A DNA stretch of 64,000 bases from Morinoia aosen. Lineage: Eukaryota; Arthropoda; Malacostraca; Amphipoda; Talitridae. A program made the translations under genes and the position numbers. Within the stretch, counting starts at the first letter, position 1. Every line of letters begins with the position of its first letter. The stretch lies in contig CM059577.1 of the NCBI GenBank assembly GCA_030386875.1, forward strand, positions 21,215,038-21,279,037, read 5' to 3'. The notes beneath the pieces are model-generated. The model was not told the origin of the DNA, did not search any database, and saw only the letters and a program-made list of their open reading frames with translations. Shown in pieces: positions 33,437 to 46,906 of this stretch.

Positions 33437-36400
33437 ATATCGCACCTGCTATACCATCACGCACCTGCTACATCATCACGCACCTGCTACATCGTCACAC
33501 ACCCCCGCAATAACATCACGCACCTGCTATATCATCACGCACCTGCTATATCATCACGCACCTGCTATACCATCACGCACCTGCTACATCATCACGCACC
33601 TGCTACATCATCACACACCCCCGCAATATCATCACGCACCTGCTATATCATCACGCACCTGCTATATCATCACGCACCTGCTACATCATCACGCACCTCT
33701 ACATCATCACGCACCTGCTATATCATCACGCACCTGCTATATCATCACGCACCTGCTACATCATCACGCACCTCTACATCATCACGCACCTGCTATATCA
33801 TCACGCACCCGCTATATCATCACGCACCTGCTATGTCATCACGACCTCTACATCATCACGCACCTGCTATATCATCACGCACTTGCTACATCATCACGCA
33901 CCTGCTACATCGTCACACACCCCCGCAATAACATCACGCACCTGCTATATCATCACGCACCTGCTATACCATCACGCACCTGCTACATCATCACGCACCT
34001 GCTACATCATCACACACCCCCGCAATATCATCACGCACCTGCTATATCATCACGCACCTGCTATATCATGACGCACCTCTACATCATCACGCACCTGCTA
34101 TATCATCACGCACCCGCTATATCATCACGCACCTGCTATGTCATCACGACCTCTACATCATCACGCACCTGCTATATCATCACGCACCTGCTGTATCATC
34201 ACGCACCTGCTACATCATCACGCACCTGCTATATCATCACACACCTGCTATATCATCACGCACCTGCTATGTCATCACGCACCTGCTACATCATCACGCA
34301 CCTGCTACATCGTCACACACCCCCGCAATAACATCACGCACCTGCTATATCATCACGCACCTGCTATATCATCACGCACCTGCTATACCATCACGCACCT
34401 GCTACATCATCACGCACCTGCTACATCATCACACACCCCCGCAATATCATCACGCACCTGCTATATCATCACGCACCTGCTATATCATGACGCACCTCTA
34501 CATCATCACGCACCTGCTATATCATCACGCACCCGCTATATCATCACGCACCTGCTATGTCATCACGACCTCTACATCATCACGCACCTGCTATATCATC
34601 ACGCACCTGCTGTATCATCACGCACCTGCTACATCATCACGCACCTGCTATATCATCACGCACCTGCTATATCATCACGCACCTGTTATGTCATCACGCA
34701 CCTGCTACATCATCACGCACCTGCTACATCATCACGCACCTGCTACATCATCACGCACCTCTACATCATCACGCACCTCTACATCATCACGCACCTCTAC
34801 ATCATTACGCACCTGCTATATCATCACGCACCTCTACATCATCACGCACCTGCTATATCATCACGCACTTGCTACATCATCACGCACCTGCTATATCATC
34901 ACGCACCTGCTATATCATCACGCACCTACTATATCATCACGCGCCTGTTACATCATCACGCACCTCTACATCATCACGCACCTGCTATGTCATCACGCAC
35001 CTGCTATATCATCACGCACCTGCTATATCATCACGCACCTGCTATATCATCACGCACCTGCTACATCATCACGCACCTCTACATCATCACGCACCTGCTA
35101 TATCATCATTCACCTGCTATATCATCACGCACCTGCTACATCATCACGCACCTCTACATCATCACGCACCTGCTATATCATCACGCACCTGCTATATCAT
35201 CACGCACCTGCTATATCATCACGCACCTCTACATCATCACGCACCTGCTCTATCATCACGCACCTGCTATATCATCACGCACCTGCTACATCATCACGCA
35301 CCTCTACATCATCACGCACCTGCTATATCATCACGCACCTGCTATATCATCACGCACCTGCTACATCATCACGCACCTGCTATATCATCACGCACCTCTA
35401 CATCATCACGCACCTGCTATATCATCACGCACCTCTACATCATCACGCACCTGCTATATCATCACGCACCTGCCATATCATCACGCACCTGCTATATCAT
35501 CAAGCACCTGCCACATCATCACGCACCTGCTATATCATCACGCACCTGCCATATCATCACGCACCTGCTATATCATCAAGCACCTGCCACATCATCACGC
35601 ACCTGCTCTATCATCACGCACCTGCTATATCATCACGCACCTGCTACATCATCACGCACCTCTACATCATCACGCACCTGCTATATCATCACGCACCTGC
35701 TATATCATCACGCACCTGCTACATCATCACGCACCTGCTATATCATCACGCACCTCTACATCATCACGCACCTGCTATATCATCACGCACCTCTACATCA
35801 TCACGCACCTGCTATATCATCACGCACCTGCCATATCATCACGCACCTGCTATATCATCAAGCACCTGCCACATCATCACGCACCTCTACATCATCACGC
35901 ACCTGCTATATCATCACGCACCTGCCATATCATCACGCACCTGCTATATCATCAAGCACCTGCCACATCATCACGCACCTGCTATATCATCACGCACCTG
36001 CTATATCATCACGCACCTGCTACATCATCACGCACCTGCTATATCATCACGCACCTGCCATATCATCACGCACCTGCTATATCATCACGCACCTGCTACA
36101 TCATCACGCACCTGCTATATCATCACGCACCTGCTACATCATCACGCACCTGCTACATCATCACGCACCTGCTATATCATCACGCACCTGCTATATCATC
36201 ACGCACCTGCTACATCATCACGCACCTGCTATATCATCACGCACTTGCTACATCATCACGCACCAGCTATATCATCACGCACCTGCCACATCATCACGCA
36301 CCAGCTATATCATCACGCACCTGCTATATCATTACGCACCTCTACATCATCACGCACCTGCTATATCATCACGCACTTGCTACATCATCACGCACCTGCT

Positions 36401-36475
36401 ACATCATCACGCACCTCTACATCATCACGCACCAGCTATATCATCACGCACCTGCCACATCATCACGCACCTGCT
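33437..36475. repeat. 19-bp tandem array (~160 copies) with 17-bp variants
   Basis: The unit is TATCATCACGCACCTGCTA. A frequent variant lacks two bases (CACCTCTACATCATCACG, 17-bp step). Marker variants such as CACACACCCCCGCAATA (33494, 33913, 34316) and GTCATCACGACCTC (33835, 34140, 34559) repeat every ~300-420 bp, so it has a higher-order structure. It is the longest array in the window. The core TGCTACATCAT is shared with the 17-bp array just upstream. The 805-codon ORF is a repeat artefact. Confidence 0.96.
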
Positions 36476-36479
36476 GTGC

Positions 36480-37130
36480 ACACTGTGATGGTCAACACAC
36501 TCTCTGCAATAGGATCACGCACGTCAGAGACCGTACCGTAGGCAGAGTCTGGTGAAGTTGATTTACGTAGGCGTTGAAATCAAGTGCGTAAATCTTTCAG
36601 TTTCAGTGTCCGTTCCTTCTCTTTCAAGTATTTTTACGAAGCCTTAGAATTATTTTGTCTTAAAAGTAGAAATTTCATTTAGAGTCAAATACCAGCGATG
36701 GCCACCTCTCAATGGCTTGGATTCTTATCTGACTTTCATGGATGAAGCGACGTCGGGTGCGAGTGTAAATGCAGCTGCGGAACAAATAACTTCAAGTTCA
36801 CAGGTACGGCCTCGTCCTCAGATGCTACAGCAGCATCGACCAACGGCACAGGCCGCGTGCAGCGCTGTTGGACGGATAGTACTCACGCAGCAGTCTTTGC
36901 GAGCAAATGTATAGCTGATCTGTGTCATGTAGACTCGTTTCACGTTCGTTCCGTACTGCCTAACTGCGCTGCTATGCTTCTAAAGTGTTCTCCATGTCGT
37001 TGCAAGAGTTAAATGAAATTCATTCCCTCTCAACGTTAGCTGTTCTCATAGAATTTCATAATTCACTTTTGACCGATGCTGAGTGAACGATTTTTTATTC
37101 ATAGGCGCCAATAGCTGTAAGTTCGTTAGG
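36480..37130. other. Non-coding stretch
   Basis: A 65-codon ORF at 36717-36914 has a Gln/Ala-rich composition but no recognised family. Nothing else seen. Confidence 0.35.
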
Positions 37131-37610
37131 TATTGTCGAACGCTGTTTCATTCGTTTCATGAATATCAAACGCTGTTCCATTCATTTTATAATTATCGAA
37201 TGCAATTTTATTTGTTTCATAAATATCGAACACTGTTTCATTCGTTCCATAGATATCGAACGCTGTTTCATTCGTTTCATAAATATCGAATACTGTTTCA
37301 TTCGTTCCATAAATATCGAACGCTGTTTCATTCATTTCATAAATATCGAAAGCTGTTTCATTCGTTTCATAAATATCGTACGCTGTTTCATTCGTTTCAT
37401 AAATATCGAAAGCAATTTCATTCGTTTCATAAATATCGAACTCTGTTTCATTCGTTCCATAACTATCGCACTCTGTTTAATTCGTTCCATAACTATCGAA
37501 CACTGTTTCATTCGTTTCATGAGTAGCGAATTATGTTTCAATCGTTCCATAACTATCGAACACTATTTCATTCGTTTCATGAGTATCGAAGGCTGTTTCA
37601 CTCGTTTGCT
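37131..37610. repeat. 30-bp tandem array (~16 copies)
   Basis: The unit joins CGCTGTTTCATTCG and TTTCATAAATATCGAA. The later copies change to AACTATCG and GAGTATCG forms. The 30-bp period gives 10-residue peptide repeats in several frames, taken as artefact. Confidence 0.93.
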
Positions 37611-40394
37611 CAAAGCTTGTTTCCAAACCGTTTGTCTGTGCCCAGCTTTTTCCTTAAAATTTACAGTTGGTGACGAAATTATTCTTACACCTGTTAATTT
37701 TTTTTACTGAAATATCCAATGATTGAAACTCGATGTTCCATCATGTGATGTCGTTTTTGCTAGTAATGAAGCGCATAATAATAAAGTGATCATGTTCAGA
37801 TGCTATATTATTTTAACAAATATTACACGAACATTTGTTCACCAGGAAAATATGATTTTCAGCAGGGTTATACTCGATACCGATAGCCACAGCAGGACTG
37901 CTATTTTGTTATATTAAACCACGCAGCAACTGAAAATAAGGCTTGATTTTGTAGTCACTTTACTGGAAAGTAAATCGCAGAGTTCAGGAATTTGCACCGA
38001 TTGTTCTGGCATTTCATCCAGTGTTTTAATTTGTCATTCTTCGTTATTGCTCATAATCCAACCAATTTTTCAGACGCTTATGAGCTAAACCACATCATAT
38101 ACTCGTGTTCAATGCCATATTCTTCAATCTAATCTGAAATTTAGGATGACAGATCTAACGTTCATATATGCCAATTATTCTTTGCATCATTAAGACCTAA
38201 AGATTAATTTAAAATTCGTCACTAGGGAGCATTTACTCTGATTTTACTTTTTATTCTCTGCCCAAGATATGTTCGACGAATTTAAGCTATCAGTAAGAGT
38301 AGAAGACAAATGTTGTAGCCACTTGGGATCGATATCCGTTCAGCACATCCGTATATCCGAGCGCCGCTGTACTGTGCGAAACTGCGTGTTCTCACGCTTC
38401 GTTTAATGTTTTTAGTGAGGGCCATCAACAAAACTCTTCTGCTCATTTTAACCTCCCGGCATAAATTTTGTGTAGTTCTTTGTGATATTTGCAATTTTTG
38501 TCATCACTCTCTTTCTCGTATCTATAGGTTTCACATTTCAAATTTCTTAACGATATATCGCATCATATATTAGGAGATCCCAAACATTTTGGAATAATGT
38601 TGTTTAATCAACAGAAAACTATGCTTAATTGAGGATGAAAAGGACTTTCCAAATATAATAACATTTTTCTTCATAAGCTGAATTTTACCGATTGCCCAGC
38701 CTGTTATGACGGGGAAACAAGCATAAACTTGTAAAAACGTATTTTTTAGCAGTAGGAAAATATGTCATGGAAGAATAGACTCTCTCTTGTTCATTAGCGC
38801 TCATAAATAGAAGACCAACCTCTCGACGTTAACAAATTGTGCTTTTATGATATGTCAAAAATTAATTTTCCAGAAAATGGTGGAAGCTTTTTACAGTGTT
38901 TGAGAATTTATCAAAATTAATCGCCATCTTGTTGTCCCTCTACAAATTTTTCCTCTGCTCGTTGAACACTCCGATCCTGACGTATTTTTACATGCAGACC
39001 GATATAAAATGTTCCGTTCGTAAACTAGATACGCGTTTGTACAACAAGACGATTTGGAAAATATACATCCATGCCAGATGGCGGCTTAAGCAAATTATAC
39101 CGGAAATTTAGGCCAACAAAATTTGTTCATTCGCGCCCCACGGAGAAGGACAAATTGTGATACAACTATTTCCACGCTCGTCTGCAAGCAAGTAGTTAAC
39201 ACTGAGGTCTTTTACCTACCACTATACAATGACAACGTAATTCGCTTTGTTTCACAAATGTAACTTGCTGGAACATCCTGCTGAATAATAATTATAAAAT
39301 GCATTACGCATGAACGGAATAATATAATGATAACCAATAAATACCTTAGAAGTGATTCATCCCACTGTAGGAGTAGATTTTTTGTTTTTATTATTTTGCA
39401 AGTGTTTTCAAGTTTATTTCATTTCTTTGAGAAGTACCTTCATGTTAACATTGATGTACTTGATAATAACCTTAGTAAACATTGGTGTTATAGAGCTTTC
39501 AATTTTCACATGGGAGTAGAAATAGTCAGCACTGGTTGGCATTGTAGTCATAACACCTCTAAATGAAGCTTTTTTGTTTACGGGATACCTCCACATAGAT
39601 AAGCTTTTCATTGGTCAACGTCACTGGCTTAGCCTCCTTCATTTCTTATCGAAACAAAGACGCATCTCATGCTTGTGGAGACTCAGAGCACTCGGTTGAT
39701 CTTCTGATGAGAAGTGCGAAGATTAGTTCGGCATTACCATTGTGATTTCCCGCTAATGTAGCCGAGGGAAACATGAAATGGGCCTGAAAGCTGGCATCTG
39801 GCCATAGTAAGATGCGGCGCGCAGACAATTTGAATTCACAGCTATGCAATATGTGAATTGGTGGTCCAAACAGCATGGCAGTAGTCATAAGTATTTACGA
39901 GATAACCAAGAGAATTTCACTCACCGAACGATATTTCCCTCCTCTTATGTCCTGTACAAGTTGTAAATATCAACTGACTAGTCGGCTACGAGCAACCATG
40001 TGCCATTAGAGTGACTTCTCACTTAAAAAGTACACAATTTATCGAGTATGTAGTTCATATATATTTTTTGATGTTTTAAAAAAAACAGGATGGGCAGTAC
40101 TTTGTTGAATAAACTGTAATGGAAAGTTAGGACGGTTGATATAAACACTTTTCTCTTAGTAACAGTGAGATTGAAAATGCTTTGTTGAAGAGTTAAAAGG
40201 ATTTGAAATTTCAAACGTATATGAGGAAAATTCGTGTCTTAAATATGATTTTAATTGATAGTAGCAAGGAAACAAAATATCGAAGTCAGGAAAACATTTT
40301 ATTATGAACACAAATTCACAACAACAGCTTTAATTCTTATGGTCAGTAGAAACTGATTTTTTAAATTAGGTTAGGCATTCACAAAAGATGTTCA
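37611..40394. other. Non-coding stretch
   Basis: AT-rich with only short unassigned ORFs. No splice-supported exon or transposon end was recognised. Confidence 0.35.
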
Positions 40395-40530
40395 ACATGA
40401 CGCCCATCTGTTACGATGCAGGAGCTCAAACGCTGGTGTAGTGACTGCCGGACGCAATCGAAGACTCCATGAGTTTCACGATCCCTTACCCTGCAGGCTT
40501 CAAAAATTCTAACGATGGGGTCTTCAGAAT
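40395..40530 (-). pseudogene. C-terminus of a decayed mariner/IS630-like transposase
   Basis: The minus strand reads RVRDRETHGVFDCVRQ and then LHQRLSSCIVTDGRHVEHLL before a stop. The Cys...Gly-x-His/Phe-x-Glu-His ending is characteristic of the last residues of a transposase type widespread in arthropod genomes. Nothing further upstream is clearly preserved. Confidence 0.5.
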
Positions 40531-42984
40531 GAATTGATATTTCTAATAATAATAAATAGTAATGATAACAAAAAAATTTTGGGCTTTGATGTCATGGAAC
40601 ACAGAAAACCGGGTATAAATCACGAATTTCAATATTTTTCGACCAGATGGCTAATGAGTAAAAAGGTGTCTATTTCAACGGTCCTAATCTTGTTTTAAAG
40701 TTTGTTTGACAAAGTGATGATCATCTGATCATCCTCTGAATCGCATTGATTTTGGAATTGTAACTCGATGTAATTCTCCCTAGTTGAAAAATTTCAGAAA
40801 GCATTTTATTTCATCTTAGAAAAACTCACTCCCATTAGTCGTCACACCTCTGTGCCTTTTAATATTGTATTGTGTGATGTTTCATTGATGGTGCAGTGCA
40901 ACCTGTTGTCCCATGTCAAAATTTTAATGCACGCTAATCGGTCGGTAACCCATTTCATTCGTTCTGGAAGATATTTCTTTCGATGCCTTTTCATCCGTTG
41001 TTGTTCGCATTTATTAAAAATTCAATGATCGATTACCTTCCATCTATGGGAAATAAATTTGCTCATTTTTTCTTGTAGTTTCCAACTGATTATGCGCAGC
41101 AAAGTTTTTTAAAACTCTTTGAGATTTTACAGAATTAAAACTAGAATGCTTCTTCGCGTATTGATTTTGCGTTTATCAATAAGATTACGATTCTCCCTAA
41201 AAATATTTTTTTTGATCGACTTAGCTCTTGATGTTGTGTTTCATCCAAAAATTTGATCGGCAATACATTCAACAACATGACTTGTGTCTCGCTTTGAACG
41301 CATACAAGCGTGGGATATTAGAACGCCCCAAATAATACTAGTATACAAAATGACGTCCGTGTGCCAGTGTCAATCATAATGCAACGGCTGCTCCGGGGAG
41401 ATTTGTTAATTTCTTAAAATGTTATTGAGTTCATCGACGTGTAAAATTTGTCAATGCGTAGGAACACCTATACCTGTGACTTGCAAGTACCTGGACTCTG
41501 CTTCTCTGCTTTTAGTAAATGAAGTTATTCTACATGTGGCCATTTGCTCAATTGGAAAGTTTTGAGAATGTAGAACTCGCTTGAACTATCCATCAAATGA
41601 GAATGAATCTCCGTGCAAAAGAGCAGACAGATACACACAAGTACCAGATCCCGTATACCTTGGGTCACAAAACAGTTGCGTGCAGTCTGCATGCGTTCAT
41701 AAATAAGCCAATTTTAAACAATAACGTTGATTGCATCGTTGTGAATAAGGAATTCAATTCAGAAAATCGGAACAAGTACTGCATATCTTGAAATATTTTG
41801 TCATTAAAGCAAGACGTTTGGGACACCTGTTTGTCTAACCGGAGTCCCGTTTTGAAACCACTACTGGAACCTCTCGCCATACGAGTAACTTTTCCATACA
41901 TTTTTAGGAAATTCTGCAAGTCAACAGAATACGTATTAGTTAGTGAAAGAAGCCTCGTATACACTTGCACCAATATAAAATGATAATTTTTACATTCATA
42001 ATGATCATACTCAGAGAAATTCATACGCTTTTATTTAACTGATGTGCAGTTAGATTATTTCAGCTATTTGGAGGTTTTTCGAGGAATAGGATTGATGTTA
42101 AAAATTAAAGTAGCAGATGAGCAGGTGAAAAATTCGACCGAAGACTGGCGGTAAGAGAAGCCTCGTTAACTGGTGCACGTGTATGAAGTGGAGTGTGTAA
42201 ATGTTTATAACGGCAGCTGAACAACTTTGTTATCTTTCATTCATGAGCAATTCGAAGTGTGTTCGTGGATGATGAGAGAAGTTAACACATGTTTCGAATT
42301 AGTACAAAGTCTAAAAAGTCGACTCAATACACAGGGTACATGATAGCTAAGTTATTCCCCACTCCCCCAACGGATAAATTTCCTTGTAAAAATAATATAG
42401 AAAATTATATCAGCTTTAATTTGAGGCAAATGCCAAGTTAGCACATGTACTGGTTAAAAAATACTTTAAAAGTTTGAGGGAAAATGAATGGTTCGACGAG
42501 TTGTTCGAACGTACTGTGGTCTAAAAACGGCACTGCGGTGTTTGTCTTCAGCCAAGAATCGGTGAATAATCAAAAGTGTACAAATTCGAGATGTGAAATT
42601 TGGGAAGATTCAGCTTAAAAACTTACTTAAAAATTTATATAAAGACGTGTGAGACTCAATCTTCAATTTTTGGTGAGAATGCACTCTGAATGTCATTTAT
42701 AAAAGATTTAAAACTAAAAACGTTCATAGATTCTAAAATTCATAGATCAAATAGATATCAGGCAGGTGACACAATTTTAAAGCTACCAGATATCACCGGG
42801 GATTTCATTTAATTGCATCAGCAATAATCGAAGAATGAGAAAGGCGGGATGACATGAAACTACTACAGACACTGCGACCAGTAGTGCCTGAATATAAAAA
42901 CAGACAAATTATCAGTTTTAGACTTTTTTATAGTAAATTATCAACTATTTTCTTCAACATGTGTACACAATCTTTACGTTATAA
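40531..42984. other. Non-coding stretch, probably with transposon debris
   Basis: It may hold the decayed body of the transposase ending at 40395, but no catalytic motif could be read. Short ORFs at 41597-42024 are unassigned. Confidence 0.3.
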
Positions 42985-43220
42985 CCAATGACCACCGTTG
43001 TTTTCGAGGCGCTTTTGACATCGGACTTTCATATTCTACATTGATTTTCTAATAATTCCTGGGTTATTTTTAAGTTCATTGACGTTATGGATGATACGGT
43101 CACGTAAGCCTTTCAGGTGTGTTGAAGGTGTTTCATAATCTTTATCTTAGAGATGAACCCCGAGAAAAAAATCGCACCAATTCAGATCGGGACTCTGCGG
43201 TGGCTATTCAAACGCAAGTC
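42985..43220 (-). pseudogene. C-terminal part of a decayed mariner/IS630-like transposase
   Basis: The minus strand reads PPQSPDLNWCDFFLGVHL, a stop, then DKDYETPSTHLKGLRDRII and, after another stop, NMKVRCQKRLENNGGHWL. SPDLN...DFFLW is the hallmark around the last catalytic Asp of the DDD/E transposase. Two in-frame stops show it is dead. It resembles the relic at 40395 in its ending, but is a separate copy. Confidence 0.6.
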
Positions 43221-43385
43221 TTACTCCAAAACATCATTTTAAGTCATTCCTATTTATAAGACCGTTATCAAATCAAATTCTCTTCGCAAATACAAAAATT
43301 AAATTCTAGGCCATCTACCCTTAACAAGGAACAGACAAAATGAGAGCGAGTATTCTAGGTCACTGCAAACAGCTTATGTTTTTGT

Positions 43386-43388
43386 ATA

Positions 43389-43425
<37 letters not shown>
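43386..43425. repeat. (TA)n microsatellite
   Basis: About 20 TA dinucleotides directly upstream of a Tc1-like fragment. Confidence 0.95.
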
Positions 43426-43431
<6 letters not shown>

Positions 43432-43439
43432 TTTATGTA

Positions 43440-43811
43440 TCTGGAAAATTTATATAAACAGTTGAAGGTGAGGAAGTATGCCTGAATCTAAAATTATAAA
43501 ACAACTGAAAAAAGTTTATAGGAAAGAATGGATGAAATTGTCAAACATTTCAGGTAAGAAACACGCAGAAAGCTGTGGAAAACTATTAGAGGCTGTAAGA
43601 AAGCACAGAGGCTACGCTAGTAAATAATAATTTGCATTTAATACTTTTCCACAAGGCGTACTTAATTTTTGGCAATACTTTTTTTCGGGAAATGTTTTCC
43701 AATGTGCACTTATTTGGATAGATGTCCAGTTATTTATGCTTTGTTTGTTTCAATGAAATTGGTTAACTCTATTTCGAAATATAAATAAAAAAACAATGTG
43801 TCGACTAATTT

Positions 43812-43812
<1 letters not shown>
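43440..43812 (+). mobile_element. Tc1-like fragment: transposase C-terminus and 3' end
   Basis: It begins with codons reading ENLYKQLKVRKYA, the segment after the last catalytic residue in Tc1 transposases. It ends its coding part with LLEAVRKHRGYASK and TAA (to 43625), with indels between. The following 190 bp align with the 3' end of the 45383 element and with 14347-14599, up to GTGTCGACTAATTTTG. Both sides run into TA microsatellites, so the true ends are lost. Its last codons and stop (43607-43625) equal the 19-bp unit of the 13-kb array. Confidence 0.6.
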
Positions 43813-43846
<34 letters not shown>

Positions 43847-43855
43847 TATATATAA
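43813..43855. repeat. (TA)n microsatellite
   Basis: About 20 TA units with one interruption, replacing the tip of the Tc1-like fragment. Confidence 0.93.
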
Positions 43856-44275
43856 CATACCACTTGGTATATATTTAGGGCGGAGTTTATATAGAGGTAA
43901 AAAATGGAAGTTGAAACTCCTAAGCTCTCATGCTTTAAAACAAGTCCACTGGCTTAAAAACGTCACAGCCAAAATGATAGGTTCAAAAGAGAATGTTTCG
44001 AGGTAACCCAGAGCCCTTGAAAATTATGAATTTCAATAAAAATCCAATTATTTAGTAATCTCAGTGTACTGCTCCTAGTCCCTCTAGCTCCGCAGTAAAG
44101 TATTGAAATAGAAGTTTCTTGGAAGTGGCCATAGACATGTCAGTGAAAAGTCAGTGAAACAATTTTGTAAGTTTTTGTTCATGAGCGGTTTGAAGTGTGC
44201 TCGAATTCTGTGTTCGAATTCTGTTGTCTGTTGATGAATTTGTGGCACTGTATTTAAGGAGAGCTTCCATCAGGT

Positions 44276-45060
44276 TTATGTCACGGCGAGGAGCTGGGAC
44301 AGCACTATAGGAACAGTGAACCAACATTCCACACAGATGAGAACAATAAAGCAGCACATCTCCCTTAGGCCTTTCTCGTCCCTTGCTGTCAACTTAACTG
44401 ACACCGGAGTAGACAGACTTTGAAGGAGTAGATAGCTTTCGACATCCAACGGGCATGGTGCATTGGGCTTGGGTACGAAAGTGAACTCCTTGCGAGGGTT
44501 CAGCTCCAACAAACCACATCGTGAGCAATAGTAACTCCCGATAGCCTTCTCGTGGTTGATGAGATATTAACTGGCTGGTGGCAAATGTGAGGATGCGCTA
44601 ACTTTCTGCTAAGATCCGAGGTCAAAACACATCATCCGTCAATCCAGAATCACAGGTAGTTTTGTCCATTCTCTCCCAGTCAGCCTGTAATTTTTTGAAT
44701 CGGAAAATATCGAGCTCGGATGGAACACCCATGCAAGCTTTGAATGCAGCGGCAAGAACATCTCCATCATATTATGATGTCGACATTCAAAGAGGAGGAG
44801 GTCCCGCCCTAGCTTCTGCTCAATGGAAACGCAAGCACCTCCTCATATTCCAGTGTTAGCTGCCGTAGTATCGAAACTTAGAGCTGCGATCTTGTAAGTG
44901 AGCGCCCACTCGTCCAGAGTGTCGGAAACAGCTTGGGCCTGACTCTCCCCGGTCTACGAAGGGATCTTGCAATGGGGTCCCAGAAGCTGACTGACCCCCT
45001 GTCCAGAGACCAAGACGGCCAGACGATCCACTTGCGAACTCGAAGTCAGGTCTGCCGTAA
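44276..45060 (-). pseudogene. Decayed DNA-transposon-like gene of unassigned family
   Basis: The minus strand reads AVSDTLDEWALTYKIAALSF then DTTAANTGI, a stop, then GGACVSIEQKLGRDLLLFEC followed by RHH. The order FDTTA.NTG...GAC..LE.KLGR.LL..CRHH recurs in a family of repetitive transposase-like proteins I have seen in invertebrates, but I cannot name it safely. Frameshifts follow. A later segment (44512 to 44276) is an open frame of 78 codons probably from the same gene. Confidence 0.4.
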
Positions 45061-45382
45061 GCTTTCCATCTCAGAGCACAATTAGAGGAATGTTATTCGA
45101 AAACTTCGCATGCAGACTGCTTTTAGGGTGGGGTTAAATTTAAGGGTAGACGACCGAAAAAAATGAAGGTGAAAAATGAAAAAAGAATTGAAGAGTAAAA
45201 AAATGGAGATGCCTGGATTACCTCTAAATATTCTTCGAATTATCTCACATTTTGATATTATTTGTAGGCCTAGTGGACTTTTTTTAGTGGTGAGAGCATA
45301 ATTTTGAAAGTTGAAAAATATGCTGCACGTAATTATATATATATATATATATAAACATATACTACACACATGTTTATATATA

Positions 45383-46906
45383 GAGTGGGTAGCAAAACTC
45401 TCCGATACAGTAACTTTTTGTCTATATTTCGCAAAAGAGCTTATCAAATTTATTAAAACAAACACAGCATATATAAATGGATATCATCTATCCAAACTAA
45501 GTATACGCTGAAAAAATACCCGAAAAAGATTATTGCCAAAATCAAAATACACCTTGTGTAAAAGTATTGAACGTAAATTTTTAAAATTTACAAGTGTAGC
45601 CTCTGTTCTGTCTCGCAGCCTCTAGTAGTCCTCCATAGTTTTCTTCAATTTTCTTACGTGAACTGGATGAAAGTTTTATCCATTCTTTCTCACAAACCTT
45701 TTCCAATTGTTGGATATTTTATGATCTCATGCCCGTTTCCTCGACTTCAACTGTTTTTATAGATTTTTCATTGGATTGAGATCCGGTGATTGGCTGGGAC
45801 ATTCAAGGACATCAATGTCAATCTCAGTCAGCCAATCTTAGGTTATTTAAGTTTATACTCCGGATCGTTGTCTTTTGGAAATACGAAATCCCGTCCGTGT
45901 CGTAAAGCTGTGTCACTTTGTAGAATATGGGTCAATTTCCGTCAATTATCTCCATTTATTCATCGCCATTGCGAGAAAAACAACCCAAAATCATTATATT
46001 TCTCTATATATATTCGACCGTGCGAATGGTGTTTAAAGGGATATATTCTGTCCTCTTTAACCTCTTCACGTGGGTCCGCATGTTTCTTCCAAAATGCTCA
46101 ATTTTCGTTCCATCAAACCAAATCACCTTCTTCCAATCGTCATTTGATTCCAAATAATACCTATTAACGAAATCCAACCTTTCTCTAATGTGTTTACCAA
46201 CCAATATTGTAGGTTTTCTCGGTGATCCTAAATTTAGGTCCACACATCTCAATAATCTCTTGACTCTTGATTGTATTCTTACTCACTTCAATCCCTTCAA
46301 CTGTTGCATTTTTCAGATCATTCTGAATTTCTTTACGAGTCAAAAATGGTTTCTTCACACTACGAACAACGTAACTCTCAGTTGTCTCGGACAATTTACG
46401 GACACTAACTCTTTCCACTATTTTACACTGCATTGAATTTTTTTATCTTCGAGCAACATCACCGAAAATATTGAATCTTGAGCAATTTTTTAAAACTTTG
46501 GCCATCTTTGTAAAGCTTTATGGTCGTATTTCATGTTTTATTCAATAACTTCTTGGTTTAGCCATGTGCAAAAGTATAAGTGGAGTGAAAATGTGTAACT
46601 ATTACCAGAACAATGAGTAGCGGGCAGTGTTCTGACTGGCCTAAACGATAGCTTTCATCAACATGAAAAAGAAATCATAATGAAGTGGAGCTTTCATTTT
46701 AATATTTAAATATGTGTTCAATACTTTTACACAGGGTTAACTTGGATTTTTAGTAATAGCTTTTTTCTGGATGATTATTTAGTATATTCCTGTTTTGATA
46801 GATGATGTTCATTGATATATTTCGTGTTGTTCCGATAAAATTAATTTACTCATTTTCGAAGTATAGTAGAAAAATTAAAGTGTTGAATAATTTTGCTACA
46901 CACTGC
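45383..46906 (-). mobile_element. Tc1-like element with ~200-bp inverted terminal repeats, 1.52 kb
   Basis: The ends GAGTGGGTAGCAAAA (45383) and the complement of TGCAGTGTGTAGCAAAA (46906) are flanked by TA. The first and last ~200 bp are inverted copies, sharing AAATATAT...ATCATCTATC and GTGTAAAAGTATTGAAC. Length and TA target fit the Tc1 family. It carries a decayed transposase on the minus strand and is not autonomous. Confidence 0.8.
45600..46440 (-). pseudogene. Decayed Tc1-like transposase
   Basis: From the N-terminal side (46433) the minus strand reads SVKKPFLTRKEIQNDLKNAT and VSKNTIKS, the second helix-turn-helix. After a frame change (46252) it reads LVGKHIRERLDFVNRYYLES and DDWKKVIWFDGTKIEHFGR, with the first catalytic Asp in WFDGTK. 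Nearer 45800 it reads SQSPDLNPMKNL with the last catalytic Asp. The C-terminus at ~45600 corresponds to the RGYASK end of the 43.4-kb copy. At least two frameshifts and several stops are present. In a working element this enzyme would cut and paste the 45383-46906 unit at TA. Confidence 0.7.

Noticed and set aside
34138..36555. 805-, 684- and 643-codon ORFs of His/Ser/Thr-rich repeats
   Set aside because: All three frames of the 19-bp array read the same way. This is a product of the repeat, not a protein gene.
41597..42024. 64-codon plus-strand and 119-codon minus-strand ORFs
   Set aside because: They overlap each other on opposite strands, and neither shows a family motif or splice support.
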